From contig NC_083598.1 of assembly GCF_020882245.1 (NCBI RefSeq), positions 32,525,858-32,589,857 on the forward strand: a DNA stretch of 64,000 bases. Reading direction: 5' to 3'. Under the pieces are notes generated by a model that saw nothing but the letters and a program-made list of their open reading frames with translations, had not been told where the DNA came from and did not search any database. Origin of the DNA: Rhopalosiphum padi. Taxonomy: Eukaryota > Arthropoda > Insecta > Hemiptera > Aphididae. Positions 47,861 through 62,600 of the stretch are shown piece after piece (the first letter of the stretch is position 1; every line of letters begins with the position of its first letter). The translations under genes were made by a program, and so were the position numbers.

Positions 47861-50285
47861 TCTAATAAATAGATGTTGTATGCATCAGAATTAACTTTTA
47901 TGATTTATACATAGATTAAAAAATAGTTTTAAATTTATTAACTAAACCGTTATTTTTAGTTTATAAAATATCTAATTAGTATAAGTAGAATAACTAGTTT
48001 AAGTACCTATGTATTTATGGATTAATTAAATGCATTAATTGAAAGAACACGTAAATCTATATTATAACTAGCTATTTATAACTGTAGTTCTTTTATAGAA
48101 TTACAGAATTTCATACATGAACGCTAATTTATATATTATAATTTTATGCCAAAGTCTAGATGGCTGTTGAACAGATGAATGTGAAATAAATACCAGACTG
48201 TTACTGGACATCATTTTTATTTTTATAAAATGTATTAAATTAAACTTGAAAAACGAATGGTTTTTAACATTTAAGTTTCTAAACTTAGGCCGCGGGAAAA
48301 TGTATATGGCAATGAAAGTCGTCAGTTTGACACTAAGAGGTATATATTATTATAGTCAGTCTATAGAGGTATGACTATGCCCTACTAGGTACAGCTTATA
48401 CGAGTCCTAACAATAACGTATGGTGGAGTGATGGTATTTGGGACTATTTTTTATAATTTTATTCTAATATTGAATTAACTTATACATATTACCATTAGCC
48501 AAAACAAGTGTGTTTTAACCTTTACACGCTATTAACATTTAGAATTCACTAGGTAATCATATTATATGCGCGCCATTTCATCGGTATGCTTGTGCTTACT
48601 ACACAAGCCTTTGCAATAAAAACGTTTACGTATTGATTATTGCATGTAGGACCTAAATTGTATATATATTTATATATTTAATACGGTACATTTCTCAACC
48701 ATGTCCAAATCAAACGCACCGTGTCATGTCTATGTGTAACTGTTAACAAAATGTTAATACAACATTATTTACCTACCTATACAAATAAAAATATTTATAT
48801 TTAGTGCAATTTTCAACAGAAACTACTTGATGCAGCGTATACGATTTCCAAACGTTTTCAATATATATTATAATATACTTTCAATTACGGTATATGTCTA
48901 CGTATGTGTACGATATATTTCAATAAAATAATATCATGTACCTATAGATGTGAAATAAGTGTTTGGCACGTATTCAATTCTGTTCTTGTAATATACTTTT
49001 GTTTTTTTGTCAAATGCATTGGAATAATGCATATAATTAATGAAATGTATTAAAATGGACGAAAAACAACGAATTGATCGAATAGTGAGAGTACTTATTG
49101 CTAGACAATGCAATAAACGCATGGAAATAGAACAATCAATATTCATTAGGTACTATATTTGCATTTGACTGATTGCAACAAATAAAAAAACCATTGGCAA
49201 TTTTAGTAGGTACATGTCATTAAAAGTACTTTTGATAGGTAAAATAATATTATTAAAGCAAACAATACTTTTTAGCTTTTAATAATTTTATTTAACTAAA
49301 TGTGTAATAATTGAGACATAGCTATACTATAGGCATAAATACTAAAATATCATAAACATAATATTCTTATTATGGTCCATAGTCGTTTATATCGTCTAAA
49401 GTTTATTTATAGACGTTCTCGTGTACTATGGTATACGTTTAAAATCTATTAGGACCTTGTTTTATAATAATTAGTATTTTAAAAAGGCTATTCTATAATA
49501 TTAATATTAGACTGTAATATTGACAATATTTATATAGCTAGGTTATTCGTAATTTTAAATGAGTGTCACCGATAAATTATCAAAACAATAATTTCGGTGT
49601 GATTCAAGGAACACTATAATGAAGATGTTATATTAGGCTTAGCTTTAGTATGAACCGTTTGTTTCGACAAAACGATTATTAAAATCGTTTGAATGTTCAT
49701 CATCAATAGTTAAAGACATAATAATTTATATTATTATAATATAATAAAGATTTCTGTAATTCAATAATAATTATTATTATTTTATTCCATATTAGGTTAT
49801 TTATTCGTCAAATCACGACGCATTATGAATTAGATCACAATCAAACAAAATCAATTCATCAATTTTAAGTACAAATAAAAAAAGATTAATGAAAATTTTT
49901 ACAATTCGAAGAACCCATATTTTAAACACGGATCTGCACCACTTCGGGTATAAGCGAACCGCAAAAAAAATTTGTTGTCAACACTCGGTGAATTTTGAGA
50001 TTCATCATGACTTAGATTATCGTACTGAATTACTATTCAGTTTCAATTTGAAAACGTGTTTCAGGATTTACCGGGATGGTTATGCGTGACGTTGTTAGCA
50101 GTGCACCAGTCTTATTTTTTGACCAACGATCTAACGTAGGACGATCAAAATATAATACATTGGTATGAAATTTATCCAGTATTCAAGTCATTAAAAATAA
50201 TATTTTACATACATCTGTTTAGATATAAATATTTTTTTATCGTAATATCGTATTATCTATCTCTGCAGGGATTTCGAATCTATTT
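47861..50285. other. AT-rich non-coding stretch
   Basis: No gene was recognised. A 66-codon plus-strand frame at 49889-50089 (MKIFTIRRTHILNTDLHHFG...) has no family match that I know. Confidence 0.4.
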
Positions 50286-50293
50286 CATACTGT

Positions 50294-50783
50294 CAAAGGT
50301 GGCACGATACCAAATTTGTATGGCACGCGAAAGCATATTTATTTATATTGAATTTAATGAAAAATATATCTTATTATTTCTATAGTTGATAAAGTTACTG
50401 ATAATTTTAAAGGTTTAAAATTCACTGTTTCTAGACATAATATTTTGTACTTTAAAAAATTGATTCATTCCAAACAACTCAATATTCGCGTGTCAACTCA
50501 TATATGTGAAAGTTTATTTTCCATGACAAATTATTTCTAAAAAACATATAACTCAAGTTAGATGAAACTAATGCTGCTTAGGTCTTATTAAAATATTAAA
50601 AGCCTACAAAATACACAACAAATATTAAAAAATTATAGTGCATTTTTTTAAAACAGCCAATATCCTAAAAAACATATGTATATAGATCGTACTTATGATC
50701 ATATTACATGTGCACGTGAATTTTTTCTAAAACTTTGATTAAACAATTTTGGAATGTGACCCGAAAAAAGTTCACCGCCCTTG
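50294..50783 (+). pseudogene. hAT transposase relic, C-terminal dimerisation region
   Basis: From about 50490 to 50650 the plus strand reads STHICESLFSMTNYF, then (through stops) a SS..ETNAA..LLKY-like stretch and KPTKYTTNIKKL. This is the hAT C-terminal dimerisation motif of the GTF2IRD2/FAM200/ZBED type (CE..FS.mN..Ks..RS, followed by a ky.pd...L end). Upstream coding is unrecognisable. Possible termini are CAAAGGTGGCAC at 50294 and the inverse of CAAGGGCGGTGAAC ending at 50783, alike over the first nine bases (CAArGGyGG). The flanking octamers CATACTGT and ATTTATAT do not match, so the ends are uncertain. The element is about 490 bp, heavily deleted and non-functional. Confidence 0.55.
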
Positions 50784-53745
50784 ATTTATATAAGTATACA
50801 TAAACCTACCTAAACGTAACGATCGATTTAAATTAACATATTTTAATTCGTTATAGAAAATAAAATTGTATAGCAGGTACACAAATAGTTTGTTTGATGT
50901 ATCAGCTTTATGGATAATTCATTTTATACAAAATATTGCACTACCATCTTGTTTGACGAGAAAATACAATATTAGTAATTACACAAGTTAAAAATATAGA
51001 CAATCTTTACGTAAATCTTATTTAGTTTTTAGGTAAACAATTAATTAAAAATATAGTTTTTTTTTTTTTTAATTCGGGAGTTTAATTTTTCCAAATTGAT
51101 ATATATATATATATATTATATAAATAGAATAAAATCAGATAATTTGTGAAATAAACAATGTCTGCCAATGTGATGAATTTATATAAATAAAAAAAAAAAT
51201 CGTATTTTGAAGTGAAAATCAAATTACAATAATAATATTTAAATCTTTGGAAAAAATACAACCACAATAAAAAAAAAAACTTTTTCCCAAACGTATTGTT
51301 TGAATTAGAAGCAGCATTCGAAAAGATACGTATTATAATTCTATTTCGACATAACATACACAAATCCAAGGATATTATACTAATTAATTTTGAATAATCT
51401 GTAACATAAATTAGTGGCCATAATAATCAGATTATACTTGTTATTCCACAATCCATACATGTGTACTTATAATATATGAATTTGCAATAGTCAAAATCAT
51501 TTGATGTATATTTTTTTTCACAATTCTGTTACCTTTATGTTTAAACCGTAACTATTTAGCTATTTTGATGTTTATGCAACTAAATATCATTAAATTAACG
51601 AACGGTCTTATCATTACTAACAAAATAATTTAAGTAAGCTAATTAAAAACAAAGCTAACATCATAATAACGTAATTTTTAATGATAATATTTATTCTTTT
51701 ATTCCAATATATTTTTTATTTTTATTTTTAATTTATGATGGAAATATAATTATTTTTAACACAATTTCCTGAAAAATGACGTTAAATTTGAGTTAAGTTT
51801 TTATCTTTATCTCTCAACTACTTTTATGCAAATTTATTTAGAAAAATATGTTTCATTAATTATGCACAACATCTATTATAGAATGTTTCACGGTGTTGAT
51901 TATCAATTATAACTTTTGTTGTAACAATTTGAGAAGTATAAACCATTTATAATTCTAAATGCAATCGCTTTGTTAATTTTTTTGACTTATTTAAAAATTG
52001 TGAATCAAAAGACATATATGATTTATTAGAGATAAGTCCGACATTCCAATTATTTATTTAGAGTAAAATTAAAATAAAATATTTTAATTATACATAATAT
52101 TTGTATCGTAATTATTCAATTTAAATTACATAATAACAATAGACTCCAATATTTAATGATATCCCTAGTCAGTGAAACGATTTGAGAAATATACTTAAAT
52201 ATAATCGTAGCATAGGTATTCGAATACAAATAAGACAAAAGCCTATTATTTTAAAAACTTCAAAGTTCCGTCACTAGAAGATCTCTTTATACAAATCCAC
52301 ACGCCTGTCAAACCAAAATATAGATGTATTTTTGGCTTATTATTGTACTGAGAATAACATATCATTGAATTTCTATAATACAATTTAAAAAAATATATTT
52401 AAAAATTATTATATATTTCACTTTCTATCACATTCAATCAACTTCTAAATGTTATTATAATTTTAGACTTTTAGAAATTTAATTAATTCAACAATAACCG
52501 TTATAGAACAGCTGTTCCAATAAAAAAATCATTATATTTTCTGTTAAATGATTAGATACTTAGGATGTAAATAATCAAAAATATTAATATATTTAATTTA
52601 GGTTTAAAATTACAATGTGTTGGAATATATTTTAATAATTGCATTTAAAAAACGGTCAGAAAACCGTTAAAATAAATTGGTTTCAGAAAATTTGTTTGTG
52701 TAAGATAGGGTACATGATATGTTTTTAATTTTGAAATGTATGCGAAAGTATAGAATTTCATTTTAGTGTTTTTAGTATTTTACCATCATAGTATATTATT
52801 TTATTATTTCAACCATTCGTGTAGGTAGATAATCTAAATTTTAAATGATCGTGCAGTTATAAAAACAGTTTTTTCCATGTATATCAAGCTAAGTAAATAT
52901 ATAGTACAATGTTACTAAATATCGTGGCATATTTTTATGTTGAAACAAAATATATAAAAAATATAATTATCTTTAAGATATTTAAATTTTCTTCTTTTAT
53001 ATTATTTATTATATTTTGTCTTATAATTATATAGTGACCCACTAAAAGAAACACGTTGACTATCATTGGTATAACGTGTTAAGATAATTCATGCAGTTAA
53101 ATCATTAATTAAGAATTAATTTACTTAAAATTTGATCAACGACGGTGTTTTACAAATATCAGCAATGAGAAACTTTATAAATTAATATCAGATTTGTGTT
53201 TCAATAGTGAAATATTTGGGTGATTGTACCATTCCGCAATTGCAGCGGCAGGTGAATAATTCAATAATTCAATGTAAATATATATATATATATATATATA
53301 TAGATATAGATATTTAATTGATTTGGAACTTTCATGAAAAATAAACTTTGTTGTGAAAGTCGATTCAAAAGTTTTTCCATTGACAGTCAATTAACCAAAG
53401 GACCGACTACTGTGATCAATCTCTTATATAAACTATGCAAATTCCCGTGTCATTGCTGTAGAGATAGAATCTTTCGTCTCGTTTTTGAAACGAATTCGCA
53501 CCGAATCGTTGACAATCATCCTGTTTCATTACTATACAACAATTTATTTATATATATATTACATCGATCGATTTCGGATTCCGTTTGTTCCGTTTGGATT
53601 CCTACATATTATATATTATATAAAAAGAAAAGGTATTTTTTTTTACTTTTTTAGAATTTGTCTTGCTGATTGATTTAACTCTAAGTATGTATTCACAACG
53701 GTTATAATAATAATATAAATAATGATTTTATTTTATTTTAATATT

Positions 53746-53797
<52 letters not shown>

Positions 53798-56700
53798 TGC
53801 GATGAGTTTATTGCTATACATTGTTTAGTACTATATTTTATAAGCGGTAAAAAAAAATACAATGTACCACAGAATGTTGAATAATAATATAATACGTGTA
53901 ATAAATGAGTGTATAATACTCCAAACATATCCAAACACCATGAAGAATGTCAGGAATGTAAAATGGACCTATTAAATTCGCATACGATTAATCTATGTAC
54001 AATAAATAATAATTTATGATCCAAAGCTTACGAGAACTTGATATTTACGAGGGCTTAAATATAATTTTAAATAAACAAAATTTAAAACTTTTCAAAAAAA
54101 TTCTTTATTAAATCGGCCATATCTGTATTTTATATAATTTCCATGGTCATAGATAAAATATTACAATATACGTACAGGGTGACTAACCCATAATATAATT
54201 TTTTTTTTTTTTAATAATAACACCTTTATTAAAATTTCGATTTTTAAAGCTTTTAAGTTTATGTTAATGATAAATACCATATTTTCAAATACTCAAAGAT
54301 AAATATATATATACAATTCCAAAAGTATCCAGTAGTTCAAATATTAACATTTTTTTTTTCAAAAGAGATCCATGTTTATATTGTAAATTTTTAAATAAAA
54401 TATTTTTTTTATCAGTGTTGATGTATACTATATGAGTCAAAATTTGAACGAATAGATTCTGAATTATTAAACTTTTTCGCAAGTCTTCTTTAATTTTACA
54501 AAAAAAATCTAAGTATATGGAAATATGTACATTGTACATACTATTATAATTACCTATATAATATTCAGTACAATATACGTAGTTTATTATTTCAATATTC
54601 ATAGTTAATAGAATGATAAAAAATAATTATATTATTTTTGCTTAAATTACATAAATTATCAATTGATATAAATAATTAATATATAAATAAATAATTGTAA
54701 TATCAAATATAAATACATTTTAATTTAATTAAAACATAAATAAATTATTTCAAGAAATAATAACACAAATGTTCATTCTACTTATTTTAATTGAAAATTA
54801 AATATTGTTTAAAATAGAATTTTGTAACTTTTACATTTTGGAAAAAAATGTATTTTATTATGAAAATATGTCTAAGCCACGAACATTCAAATCATACACA
54901 CATGGCTATGTTCTGTTCATACTTTTTTCTTCTCTAACTATGATGCATCTGCCCAGTAAATTTAGAAGAGTTCAACATAGTTTTAAAGATAAACACTTTT
55001 TATGTTAAGTGAAACTAGAACCAACATTCTGTTACAACGAAAACTCGGCAAGCAAAAACCTTATATTATAAAATATAAAGTATCAATAATTATTACGAAA
55101 CAGCGCAAGTAACTGAGGCGCAAACAATGGGGCGCCCAGTAGTATTCCATTTTATATCCGTCCATTGATAATCAATCAGATAACGCATTGACACACGATC
55201 CGGTATCAGTTTAATCGGTCAAATACTACTAAAAAAATACAAATGTTAATCTCAAAAATTTTCACAGATATTTATACGTAGAAATAATTAGTCATTAATA
55301 AATCTGATTATTGAAAAACTCAAAGTGTCATCAATCAACTTTCCTCAGCCTCGCCAAAATCGGCTCTAAAGAACGGACAAGAAAGAAAAAAGTTTTTTTG
55401 TATCCAATAGCCGTTCACTATCTTAAACAATTGTGACCACGATGAAGCTTTATCAAATTACGATCCTTTCTCCTTTTAAAAATCTAAAAAAGGCCAAAAT
55501 GTCATGATATAATAGTATATATATAATAGTAAGGGAATATAAAATTGAATTATGTTAACTTTAATACATCACTAAAATACAATATAACTAATAATATTGA
55601 TGTCAAAGTGAGAAATTAGCAACAGTTAATTTAATATAAATTATGATGTATCAGTTTTAGCTAAAATGATTTCATTATAATTTAAAATGTCTATTTTTGT
55701 TTAACAAAGCGTAATAATATAATTTTAAGATTAATAAGTTAATGACTTTTTAATTTCTCTGTTTTTTGCAAATCATCTTCAGTTGATGTTGAATACATAC
55801 TACTTTACTAAATAATCCTAATTTCACATTAGAATATTCAAAATGGGGCGATCTAACTTTCGTCTTCACCCCATGTAACCACTATTGTCTTAAGCCACGG
55901 GGAATAATAATCGAAGGATGAATTCTCAATTCTCTACTTAGTATTCATGTAATACTCCATCACTACGATACCAAGATAGATGATAATTATAAACAAATTA
56001 TCTAATACACACATATTTATACCGGATACTTCAAATCTTATTGTTTTATTTACCAATTAACTTTTTGAATATATATATATATAGAAAAAAAAAACTTAAT
56101 ATTATAATATTATATACATATTATATCATTTTTATATTAAAAAAAAAATATATGTATATATTTAATCCATTATTAAATGAAGATTATTCCATTACTATTC
56201 AATCACATATTTTATAAATTTAACCTAAGATAATGGTGATTAAAGATATTGAGTAATAATTATACATTTATTCTTGTAGTTTGTTCAAAACATGCATTTC
56301 ACTACTGATGAATAATGACGCTTATTTGTGCAACGGAAAGTATTAAATTGTTTAATTCAATATCACTTACTGCAGCCTTTAATGTGTATTTATCGTCGAT
56401 ATCGACCAGATGAACATTTGATAAATCAATAATAGTATTTTCCAACCCAATGGCTTGATAAAAATACAAAATATTTTATAATATTATATTTTATGATTAT
56501 ACAAACATTTTTACTATAGTGAATGAAAATAGGTGAAATTACAAACCATAACTTTTTAGTTAATTATAAATATTTATAGAACTTAGTCTAAGCTTAATTT
56601 TTAATAAAAATATTTTAATATAATATTTAAAATTCAAATGTGACTGTTCAAAAAAAAAAAAAAAAATTGAGTAAGTAATTACAATTTATGTTTAAATAAG

Positions 56701-59095
56701 TTGAATATATAATCGGTAGTTAAGTAGATGTTATCGTAAAAAAATAAATTATTTTGTTACCATAAAAATGATAAATGTATTACACAAGAGAAAATTCTAA
56801 TAAATGGTATTTATCAAAAAGATAAATTATTTATTTAATAGGATATCATCATTTTTTTTTTTTTTTTTAATAGCACTGTTACTACAGGAAATTATTCAAT
56901 TTCCTATAATTCTAAGATTTAAATGCATTTTTTATTATTTAACAATACTTATTTGATGAATATTTTAATAACATGTCAACACCAAGCATTATTTTAACAA
57001 ATTCCATAATACATTGTAATGTAATACTAACTCTGACTTGTGTCACATAATATATAAAATGAATAATTCTTGTACCTCACGTAAAACATTAAAAATGTAT
57101 ACAATCCTTCAAGTAAACTATTCTACCATTTAATCTTTGGTGATAAATTTAATTAAATTAACATAACATTTCGTCAAACTTTTTAGGTAGCTTAATCATA
57201 TTGTATTAAAATAACAGGTAAATATTATAAAAAATTAACAAAAAATAACTATAATAGCTATAGTGAAAAAAATTGAGATGTGGTAAAATAACGAAAAACG
57301 TATTACGTCATAATACAAATTTACTTGTTTCGTTAGTCGTTATTCGATTGAAGATCACATCATTTCGTGTTTAATAAGTTAAAGTGTAACAATTTTTGTG
57401 AAGTCACTGTATACTTACTGTACTCGTATAAATATAAAAAATATTATTCTGATACATGATTTTAGTATTTAATTCTTTTTTCGTTTCATGTTTATGTGCA
57501 TGTAAGCCCAATTTCTATCCGACGAAAGTCAATTTTTTGAATATGTAAATTTAATACACTTAAAAAATTATACTATATATTTTCAGGATTCTATTGGTCA
57601 GAAATTCACATGGATAAGAATTATTCAGGTATATGCACTAAAAAAATATTATTTAATTACAAATAAATCAATTACTTATGTTATAAATAATATGATATAT
57701 ATACGTATAAAAAACCAATATTTATATAATATATAATATATACATTTTACAGGCAACTATACTGTCGCAATTCATTGCTGCACAAGCAAATAATATAATA
57801 AGACATACGATTAGAATTAATCAAATACACGTACATTATAGGTAATATTATTAGTATTATATGATTGTGAATTATTAATAATAACATATTTTACCTGCGG
57901 TGAACTATTTTTTATTTTTAACAAAACTCTATATTTAGCCATCTGTTACAATATAGAACAATAAGCTTAAGTGATAACTAGCGGTGAACTATTACAATTA
58001 ATTTTTTTTTAGTATTTTTTAGTAACTAACATAATATGTTATGTATTATAATAACAATTCATAAAAACCACGATTATAGCTTTAAAAGTTATAACAGCCA
58101 TTATAATAGTCAGTTAAAAAGATATACGATACATATACATGATATATGAACTGTTAATTCAAATATATTTCTGTTTTTTTATATTGTATTCTATAATTCT
58201 ATGTAAATGTAATTGCACCTTGGGCCTTGTGCTCGTTATATAATAATAAAAAAATAAATATAAAATATACATATATATACATTTTACCTAACCATGATAT
58301 CATACACTTCAATTACAGCGTAATGATCTCAATTTATACGAAGTAATGTAATTTATTAAATTAATAATAATAAAAATACATCATCTCTGCTCGCGAGATT
58401 TTATGACGTTATATTAGGTGCAGGCGCGTGACGTCAATTATCATTCAGGAAGAATAACGTTTAATTAAGTCTTATACGATATTACAATATCTCATGTGTC
58501 TGTGTTATATTATAGGTGCTGTTACACATTTGTTAATTCGTCAAGGACCTCTCTATTATAGTATTCATATAGTAGGATTGCACTAATATCATAGTTTTGG
58601 TACATGGACTTAGGTATATCTGCCTAAGTGAACATGAGTTCACCATCCGACCTACATAGTACAAGTGAGCATTATATTACGATCATATATAATGACGTGA
58701 TCGATAATTTATCCGCATCTCCCCGTCTGAAGATATCGTAGTAATACTATTGTAAATTATAAACCAAAAATATAATGAATTAATATAATAACTTGGAACA
58801 GAACGTAGGTATATTCTAACGAGCATTGTTACCCCCGTAAATCATTCATCCCCATTGCCATCTACACTAGCTAATGACATATAGTGAAATAGAGACATCA
58901 AGCGGAGGAAAATAAACACCAATATATGTTCTGTGTATTATCCAAGTTGCAAATGGGAGAGATACCTAAGGTATTCAATGGTGTATTGATAAAGAATTAA
59001 AAAAAATAAAACCTGAGTTTACTACTGTTTATATTATTATACAACAGTTTAACCACCGTAATATTATATCACTTTTATGTATACGATTCCATATA
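50784..59095. other. Long AT-rich non-coding stretch
   Basis: No gene was recognised in about 8.3 kb. TA microsatellites lie at 51099-51116 and 53278-53302, and a compound one at 53746-53791 (listed separately). Slightly GC-richer patches at 53340-53600, 55020-55480 and 58380-58720 show no convincing coding frame. ACAGGGTGACTAACCC at 54174-54189 resembles the start of the repeat at 59098. Confidence 0.4.
53746..53791. repeat. Compound (AC)n(AT)n microsatellite
   Basis: About 8 AC units (53746-53762) run directly into about 15 AT units (to 53791). It is a likely length-variable locus. A minus-strand frame through it is repeat-derived. Confidence 0.9.
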
Positions 59096-59097
59096 GG

Positions 59098-59650
59098 TAC
59101 AGGGCGATTATTTAATGAGAAAACAATCATTAAGTATCTCGAAATATATAAATGATTTTGAAATTTAATAATTATGTAACTATACATGATTTTAAGTTAT
59201 TAAAGGAAGGGGCAAAAAACCATTTTTGATAAGCAAACAAAAAAAAAACATTTTTTTTTTTTATGTTTTAATCATTATCGTTTAAAAGTTGTTTTAACTG
59301 TTTAAATAACATCGTATATTTAAATTTATTTCAATGTATTTCAAAGCAAATATTTTTCTAAGAATTTCAAAGTACCGTATAACTCGAATTTCTAGCAAAT
59401 ATAGTTAATTAGTTATATGTTTAGTATGGCTTATATTATAATATATGTAGGTATTTAAAGTTGTTATGAACATGTAGTGGACCAACATTTTGTGAGGTAC
59501 TCCTTGCCCTACTCCACTCGGCTCATCAATATGTATAACTAATTATAATTTATACTACTAGTCCAAAATTTGATACAAAGTTAAAATTATTAGAAAATTA
59601 TCCTACTTTGAAACGAGAAATTATAATGAAACCGTTAATATTTTTGATAA
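59098..59650 (+). repeat. Dispersed aphid-type repeat starting ACAGGGCGATT
   Basis: It begins TACAGGGCGATTATTTAATG, a start I recall from common aphid repeats with an ACAGGGTGATT-type end. It contains at 59472-59578 the GACCAACA block that is also found at 42825-42932. It is non-coding, with an uncertain 3' limit. Confidence 0.5.
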
Positions 59651-62600
59651 AATTAGTGTTTACTTATGAAGTGATTAAAAATCACTTTATATAATATAAT
59701 ATATAGGCTCATAATAAAACTAGTACATAATAATTATCTGAACAGTAATTAAATCAACCCTATAATAGGGAAATTCTCGTAATATTTATTATTTCATCAT
59801 ATCGAAATCGAAATCGATCATTATTTAAACAAACTAACAATAATTTACATTCTCAATTAAACAATGAACCGATTGGGTTTAGAGCGATTGAACGTCTCTG
59901 AGTGGGTGCGCGCGCTGCGCAGCATTGTGCGTATTACATAAAACCTTATTTTTCATTTTAGTTTGCAAGACGTATCTTAACAAGATTAGATATAACTTAT
60001 GTGAATCTAAAATTGAAACCGCAGGATAACAATAGTCGGACTAAAACTTAAGCAACTATACATTTTGGGTTTAATCCCTTGTCGAAATCTTTGGTCAAAT
60101 TGTTTTATTGCAAATTAATTTATTAATTAAATCTATTACTGTTTAAGCATTAACTGTAATTTTCGTGATAACATTTGATAAGATTTTCGACAGTGTTTTT
60201 ATTTTAAACATACCTTAGTAGGTGCATGGTATGTTAATTAATGAGTTATTATTAAACTCAAAGGATTTCTACAGTAATAACTTCGTTAGTTTGCATTGTA
60301 ATTTTATTGATTGTCGAGAGATCACGGAATGGGTCGTTTTATTTATAATCAAAACATAACCTAGTGCCGAGCACTATTCAAAAATTATAAGTGAAAAAAT
60401 ATAAAATTAAACTCGTTACTATATATTATTATATTATACGATGCTCTTTGTCCACGTCTTTATTAAACAATAACTCAGTATGGAGGCTTTGAAAGGATTA
60501 GCTATTCTTAGAAAAGCAAAATTCACATAAAGGAGGCACCCAGTTAACTACCACGGAGCCTATGAGAACTAATTCTTGGTGTTAAGTTTAGATGGTAACT
60601 TCATTATAACAGCTTATATCACACAATGAAGAAGATATACTAAAGTATTTATTCACATAGTTAAATATGAATAAATAATTTATAAATTTAATAGGCAACA
60701 CAATTGAGCGTAAGTTTGTTTGAATGCATCGAGTTTTAATTCATTGTTACATTATTTAGACTATTTTACTTTACAGTTTTTAACTGTATTGATTATATTT
60801 TTTTATTATATAATTGAGTATTTTAGTCAGTACCTAATTCAAATATAATACTTAAGTAAAAAAAAACTTTGGAATTTTAATTATTACATTACAATTAATT
60901 GTATATTATACAATTTTATTTTTAATTTAAAGCCGTAAATGCATACAAAATTAATTTGAATTTTCTTAAATATGAAAATAAATAATCAATAATTTAACTT
61001 TAAACTTGTTTTTTATAATGAAAATATTATGACATTATTATTATTTTACCAATACTTATAATAATATATGCATTGACTTAAATTGTATACAGTTTACATT
61101 TTTTTGTCACAATTTAAAATCAAAATCATATTATAGTTATTCATTATTATTAAACAAAAACATATTTTGCTTTTGAAGTTAAACTGTTAAGTAGGTGTAT
61201 ACTTAATTTTGTTTAAAATGCTTAGAAGTGTTATACGGACATTTATTATGATATTTTGCTTTAATTTAAATTAATTTCAGAATTGTAATACAAATATACT
61301 TCGATATTGTACTACAATAAAAACATAAGTTTTACAAAATGTATAATCAATTTTCATCATTAACACTCAAACTATATAATGTAAAATATAGATAGATATA
61401 TCATAAATGGTTGAATTATTAGTCTATGAATGTACCTATGCTACATTTATAATCTGTATGATAAGTATTTAAATTATTTTGTAATCTATTCTAACATATC
61501 GCAAAAGAAGTTGTGATAGGATTATATTATTATGGTAGTGGAAAGGCAGGAATAAGAGCTAGGATAGCCTACTCACTAACTTGAGCCATATTTCTTTAAT
61601 TAATTATAATATTCTTTGATTGTTTATAATCTCTGTATGGTCGCAACATTATAATAAGCTAGAAAATGCTTAACGCAATAGAATTTCACATAATAAAAGT
61701 CCTACACATTATGTTATAATATATTACAAATAGATTATATAAATATTTTTGATAATCTACCCCCCCCCATACTTTTGATCTTAAACACCCCCTACAGTAA
61801 TCTTTGTCTCTACTATATTGCTGTATTGTATTGTACTACATTGGAAATATTAAAAATTAATGAGTAAAATTCCAAATATGTGATACCTATAAAACTATAT
61901 TCATAAATTATAAAAATATATATTTTGATATTATGTTATTAAATATTATAAATTTAATTAATAACTAAGTGAGACAGTGAATTAATTAAACATTATATTG
62001 GTTATTTAAATTGTGTATACCCACCAATTGTTATGTATTGAAGATTGATTCGATGAAATGTAAAATTACGCTTACATTTAATCAATCAACTATATATTTG
62101 GTATTAATAATATATAACCATCTTTATAAAAAATATTGAATAAATTAACAATATTGGTAGTGCAGTGGTGTTATTTCTTGTTTTATTAATATAAATACTA
62201 CAGTTTTACTACTCTATGTTAAGACAACATTTAATATATAATGCATCTTATTTATGTTGACTTAAGTCTTTATTTCCCCGTTCTAACATCAAACTTATTT
62301 TACTAAGGGTTTTCCATAGACTTTTCTGTGGCAGATACAGACCAATAACAGAGAACAGTTCAGCAAAATAAAAACAGTGTAAATAATGACGAACAGCAGA
62401 AAAACAAATTAATGTGTCACCACTCTATTCTGCTCAGTAAATAATATAGTGGCTTCACTATATATTTAACCCTAAACATTTTCAAAACGTTTTTGTACAT
62501 GAACAATTATTAAACATTTTGCGTGCTTTAAAATCCAACATCGACTGTCGCTATGAAACCCATCCAATATGCTGTTATATTATATTATAGTTGTACAAAT

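Noticed and set aside
53175..53934. Several short frames around the TA and CA repeats
   Set aside because: They run through microsatellites or lack any motif.
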